A DNA stretch of 8,503 bases from Clostridiales bacterium (GTDB taxonomy: Bacteria > Bacillota > Clostridia > Oscillospirales > Acutalibacteraceae), in contig DXXH01000099.1 in NCBI GenBank assembly GCA_019416395.1, forward strand, positions 1-8,503, written 5' to 3'. Below are positions 6,345 to 8,503 of the stretch, one piece after another; the first letter of the stretch is position 1, and the number at the start of each line of letters is the position of its first letter. Under the pieces are notes generated by a model. It had not been told where the DNA came from and made no database searches. It was given only the letters and a program-made list of their open reading frames with translations. The translations under genes and the position numbers were made by a program.

Positions 6345-6366
6345 TTCCGGTAGGGGCGTTTCTGTC
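6335..6366 (-). promoter_or_regulatory. Repeated GACAGAAA motif, possible Spo0A sites
   Basis: GACAGAAA on the minus strand occurs twice, at 6335-6342 and 6359-6366, 24 bp apart; the first overlaps the spoIIE -35. They only partly match the Spo0A box TGNCGAA. A better match, TTCCGAA (6 of 7), is at 6325-6331 inside the spacer. The position, upstream of and over the -35, is where Spo0A binds at related promoters. Confidence 0.3.
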
Positions 6367-6489
6367 GGTTTCTCAAGGAAAAATCATGTTTTATCCCTTT
6401 GAAGAAAGTTCTCATTGGCTGATGGCGAAAAAGACGCTTAAAAAATTATGGTAATAATTTATGTAATCTTAGACGCCGTTCTTTTCTGT

Positions 6490-6518
6490 TTGACAATTAT
6501 GCATCAGGGGAGTATAAT
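6490..6518 (+). promoter_or_regulatory. Consensus sigma-A promoter of the Trp T-box operon
   Basis: TTGACA (6490-6495), a 17-bp spacer and TATAAT (6513-6518) match the sigma-A consensus completely. Start is predicted near 6525, giving a leader of about 310 bases before the aminotransferase ATG. A strong unregulated promoter is expected when control is by termination in the leader. Confidence 0.92.
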
Positions 6519-6540
6519 AGAGAAAATTTAAAAAGCAAAC

Positions 6541-6796
6541 CTGTGAACGGGAGTAAGTAGCGCAGTATCACCTCTTCTAGAGAGCCGCCGCCGGTGGGAA
6601 AGCGGCAGGGGAAACCGCGTCAATGGTCCCGGGAGGGTGGGCCGGAACCCAGCGCGAGTTGGCAGTATGGCCTGACGTTTTCCGCGTTAAGGAATAAAAG
6701 TGGGCAGAGGATAAAAACCCTTTGCCAATTTTGGGTGGCACCGCAGGCAAAGCCTGTCCCTGGTCCTTGGTAACAAGGCGGGGACAGGCTTTTTTG
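6541..6796 (+). promoter_or_regulatory. T-box riboswitch leader, tryptophan-specific
   Basis: The leader has the order of a T-box: a 5' Stem I strand with AGTA (6556-6559), an AGAGAG bulge and GGTG-containing loop in distal Stem I (about 6580-6610), the 3' strand, and the T-box GGGTGGCACCGC (6733-6744). GCGC (6560-6563) pairs with GCGC (6652-6655), putting AGTA opposite GAG (6656-6658), a loop E-like motif. UGG at 6660-6662 then sits in the specifier position; UGG at 6668-6670 is the alternative, and both read Trp. In the antiterminator the bulge is UGGC (6736-6739), which pairs with a tRNA ending GCCA, consistent with the G73 of bacterial tRNA-Trp. GGG (6733-6735) pairs with CCC (6758-6760), and 6743-6748 with 6752-6757. 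Uncharged tRNA-Trp would stabilise this fold and allow read-through into the aminotransferase and trpS. Confidence 0.9.
6751..6796 (+). terminator. Intrinsic terminator of the T-box leader
   Basis: AGCCTGTCCC (6751-6760) pairs perfectly with GGGACAGGCT (6781-6790), with a nested CCTTG/CAAGG stem inside (6765-6769 and 6774-6778), followed by a run of Ts (6790-6795). The 5' strand is shared with the antiterminator 3' strand, so the two folds exclude each other. Confidence 0.93.
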
Positions 6797-6834
6797 TTGT
6801 TGCCCGGAAAATTTGAGAAAGCGAGTGAATAGCC

Positions 6835-8028
6835 ATGAAATACCAGTTTTCACAGCGTGTGCAAAGCTTAAAGCCTTCCGCGATCCGGGAGATCTTAAAA
6901 AATTCCTCGGATCCCAATGTGATTCCCCTGTCCGCAGGGAATCCCGCCCCGGACGCTTTTCCCTATGACGCTGTACGGGAGATTTCCCAAGACATGCTGA
7001 GCAATACCCCCATCGAGGCGTTGCAGTATGGTGTAACGGAAGGATATACCCCCTTGCGGCAGCATTTGCTGTCCTACATGGAAAAGAAGCATCATGTGGG
7101 GGGAGAGAATGACGATATCCTGATCACCAGTGGAGCCCAGCAGGTCATGGATCTTTTGACGAAGACGCTGTTAAACGAGGGGGATACGGTACTTTGCGAA
7201 GCCCCCAGCTTCATCGGTTCCTTGAATACATTTCGTTCTTACCGGGCCAATCTGGTGGGAATTCCCATGGAAGAGGACGGCATCGATACCGCCAAGCTGG
7301 AAGAAGCCTTGAACCGGGAAAAGAACGTGAAATATCTGTACACCATTCCCAACTTCCAGAACCCTTCCGGTATCACCATGAGCTTGGAAAAACGGAAGAA
7401 GGTCTATGAGCTTTGCCGGGACCATGGGGTGATTGTCCTGGAAGATAACCCTTATGGGGATCTGCGGTTTGCCGGGGAAGACGTGCCTTCCATCAAGTCC
7501 TTGGATACGGAAGGCGTGGTGGTGTATGCCGGTTCCTTCTCCAAAGTGATTTCCCCCGGAATGCGGGTGGGTTACGCCATCGGGCCCAAGGAAGTCATTC
7601 AGAAAATGGTGGTTTGCAAGCAGGGTGAGGACGTCCACTCCAACATGTGGGCTCAGATTGTCTGCTACCGGTTCATGACGGAATACGATTATGAGGCGCA
7701 TCTCCGGCATCTGCGGGAGATCTACCGCCGGAAGAGCAGCATTCTGCTGGAAGCCATGGAGAAGTATTTCAAACCTCTTGGCATCACTTGGAGCAAGTTC
7801 GAGGGCGGATTGTTCGCCTGGTGCACCTTGCCTGAAGGGGTGGATATGCTGGAGTTTGTGAAACGTGGCATGGAGCGGAAAGTGTGCGTGGTGCCCGGCA
7901 CCGCCTTCCTGACCGACGAAAGCGAGCCCTGTTCCGCGTTCCGGATCAATTTCTCCACGCCTACGGACGAACAGCTTCGGGAAGGCATCAAGCTTCTGGC
8001 GGAAACGTTCCAGGAAATGAAAGGATAA
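6835..8028 (+). CDS. PLP-dependent aminotransferase, class I/II fold-type I (LysN/aromatic type)
   Basis: The 397-aa enzyme has the landmarks of fold-type I aminotransferases: PNFQNPSG (172-179) with cofactor-binding N176, EDNPYGDLRF (203-212) with D204 (pyridine nitrogen) and Y207, SFSK at 234-237 with K237 as the PLP-binding lysine, and R370 in FRINFSTP for the substrate carboxylate. Length is normal and the sequence ends naturally. It resembles 2-aminoadipate/aromatic/branched-chain transaminases (LysN, Aro8 and the aminotransferase domain of MocR regulators), but it has no N-terminal GntR domain. Substrate cannot be read from the sequence. It is first in a tryptophan T-box operon with trpS, so a substrate linked to tryptophan, such as indolepyruvate, is plausible. 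The ribosome site before ATG 6835 is weak (GAGAAAGCGAG), while trpS 18 bases downstream has a better one. Confidence 0.92.
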   Translation: MKYQFSQRVQSLKPSAIREILKNSSDPNVIPLSAGNPAPDAFPYDAVREISQDMLSNTPIEALQYGVTEGYTPLRQHLLSYMEKKHHVGGENDDILITSGAQQVMDLLTKTLLNEGDTVLCEAPSFIGSLNTFRSYRANLVGIPMEEDGIDTAKLEEALNREKNVKYLYTIPNFQNPSGITMSLEKRKKVYELCRDHGVIVLEDNPYGDLRFAGEDVPSIKSLDTEGVVVYAGSFSKVISPGMRVGYAIGPKEVIQKMVVCKQGEDVHSNMWAQIVCYRFMTEYDYEAHLRHLREIYRRKSSILLEAMEKYFKPLGITWSKFEGGLFAWCTLPEGVDMLEFVKRGMERKVCVVPGTAFLTDESEPCSAFRINFSTPTDEQLREGIKLLAETFQEMKG

Positions 8029-8046
8029 CAAAAGGAGTAAAGAACT

Positions 8047-8503
8047 ATGGAAACGCAACAGAAAAAACGGGTTCTCAGCCTAATCCAGCCCACAGGCACA
8101 TTCACCCTGGGCAATTATCTGGGAGCCTTGAAAAATTTTGTTCGCCTGCAGGACGACTATGAGTGCGTGTATGGTTTGGCAGATCTTCACGCCATCACCG
8201 TGCGGCAAGACCCTGCGAATCTGCGGAAGAATACCTTGTCCGCCTATGCTTTTTTGCTGGCCATGGGCGTTGACCTGGAAAAGTCCATCTTCTTCATTCA
8301 GAGCCAGGTGCCGGAACATTCCCAGCTGGCCTGGATCCTCAACTGCTATACCCAGTTTGGCGAGTTGTCCCGTATGACCCAGTTCAAGGATAAGTCCGCC
8401 AAGCACGCCGATAATATCAATGCCGGACTGTTTACCTATCCCTGCCTGATGGCGGCGGATATCCTGCTGTATCAAGCAGATTATGTGCCGGTAGGCGCTG
8501 ACC
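8047..8503 (+). CDS. trpS: Tryptophanyl-tRNA synthetase, N-terminal part (cut by window edge)
   Basis: The first 152 residues of TrpRS are present; the frame is open to the window end. This class I synthetase makes Trp-AMP and charges tRNA-Trp. Recognisable landmarks are IQPTGTFTLGNYLGAL (13-28), which contains the class I nucleotide-binding signature in its TrpRS form (GN in place of GH), GLADLHAITV, QSQVPEHSQLAWILNC, GELSRMTQFKDKS and FTYPCLMAADILLYQADYVPVGAD, the tryptophan-pocket region. The KMSKS loop is beyond the edge. The ATG has AAGGAG (8032-8037) nine bases upstream. It is co-transcribed with the aminotransferase behind the Trp T-box, so trpS rises when tRNA-Trp is uncharged, which is standard for T-box-controlled synthetases in Firmicutes. 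Confidence 0.97.
   Translation, partial: METQQKKRVLSLIQPTGTFTLGNYLGALKNFVRLQDDYECVYGLADLHAITVRQDPANLRKNTLSAYAFLLAMGVDLEKSIFFIQSQVPEHSQLAWILNCYTQFGELSRMTQFKDKSAKHADNINAGLFTYPCLMAADILLYQADYVPVGAD

Noticed and set aside
6233..6454. Open frame of 73 codons on the plus strand across the spoIIE upstream region
   Set aside because: It has no ribosome site, overlaps the spoIIE start and promoter, and its composition looks non-coding.
7171..8058. Open frame on the minus strand, 295 codons
   Set aside because: It is antisense to the aminotransferase, is His/Phe/Pro-rich in a way typical of shadow translation, and has no ribosome site.

Overview
The window looks like chromosome of a spore-forming, low-to-mid GC Firmicute, most likely a Clostridia member. 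The grounds are a sporulation phosphatase gene (spoIIE), a tRNA-sensing T-box leader, strong AGGAGG-type ribosome binding sites, frequent GTG starts and consensus sigma-A promoters. No finer taxonomic placement can be supported from the sequence alone.

Left part (1-3832) is a compact phage-derived block. A leftward CI/LexA-like repressor (HTH plus start of a self-cleaving S24 domain, cut by the window edge) faces a rightward operon across a 190-base control region. That region holds two back-to-back promoters and three copies of one operator half-site spaced 30-31 bp apart. The rightward operon is tightly packed and often overlapping: a 66-aa helical protein, a 101-aa HTH-like protein, a 104-aa four-cysteine protein, terminase small subunit, terminase large subunit with intact ATPase and nuclease motifs, a membrane-anchored coiled-coil protein, and a phi LC3-type holin. 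It ends at a strong, probably bidirectional terminator (3841-3873). Portal, protease, capsid and tail genes, which normally follow terL, are absent: terminase runs straight into the lysis genes. No reading frame is broken, so this is either a cleanly deleted prophage or a real packaging-and-lysis-only element (satellite-like or domesticated).

Middle part (3911-6265, minus strand) is spoIIE, the membrane PP2C phosphatase that activates sigma-F in the forespore. It converges on the phage block. Its promoter (about 6312-6344) has a perfect -10 but a 21-bp spacer, the abnormal spacing known for Spo0A-dependent sigma-A promoters of early sporulation genes in Bacillus.

Right part (6490-8503) is a tryptophan-responsive operon: a perfect-consensus sigma-A promoter, a T-box leader with UGG specifier candidates and a tRNA-end-binding bulge that fits the G73 discriminator of tRNA-Trp, an intrinsic terminator, a fold-type I PLP aminotransferase and the first 152 codons of trpS (tryptophanyl-tRNA synthetase). 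Uncharged tRNA-Trp should switch on both genes, which suggests the aminotransferase acts in tryptophan or indolepyruvate metabolism.

No tRNA or rRNA gene, CRISPR array or insertion sequence was seen.
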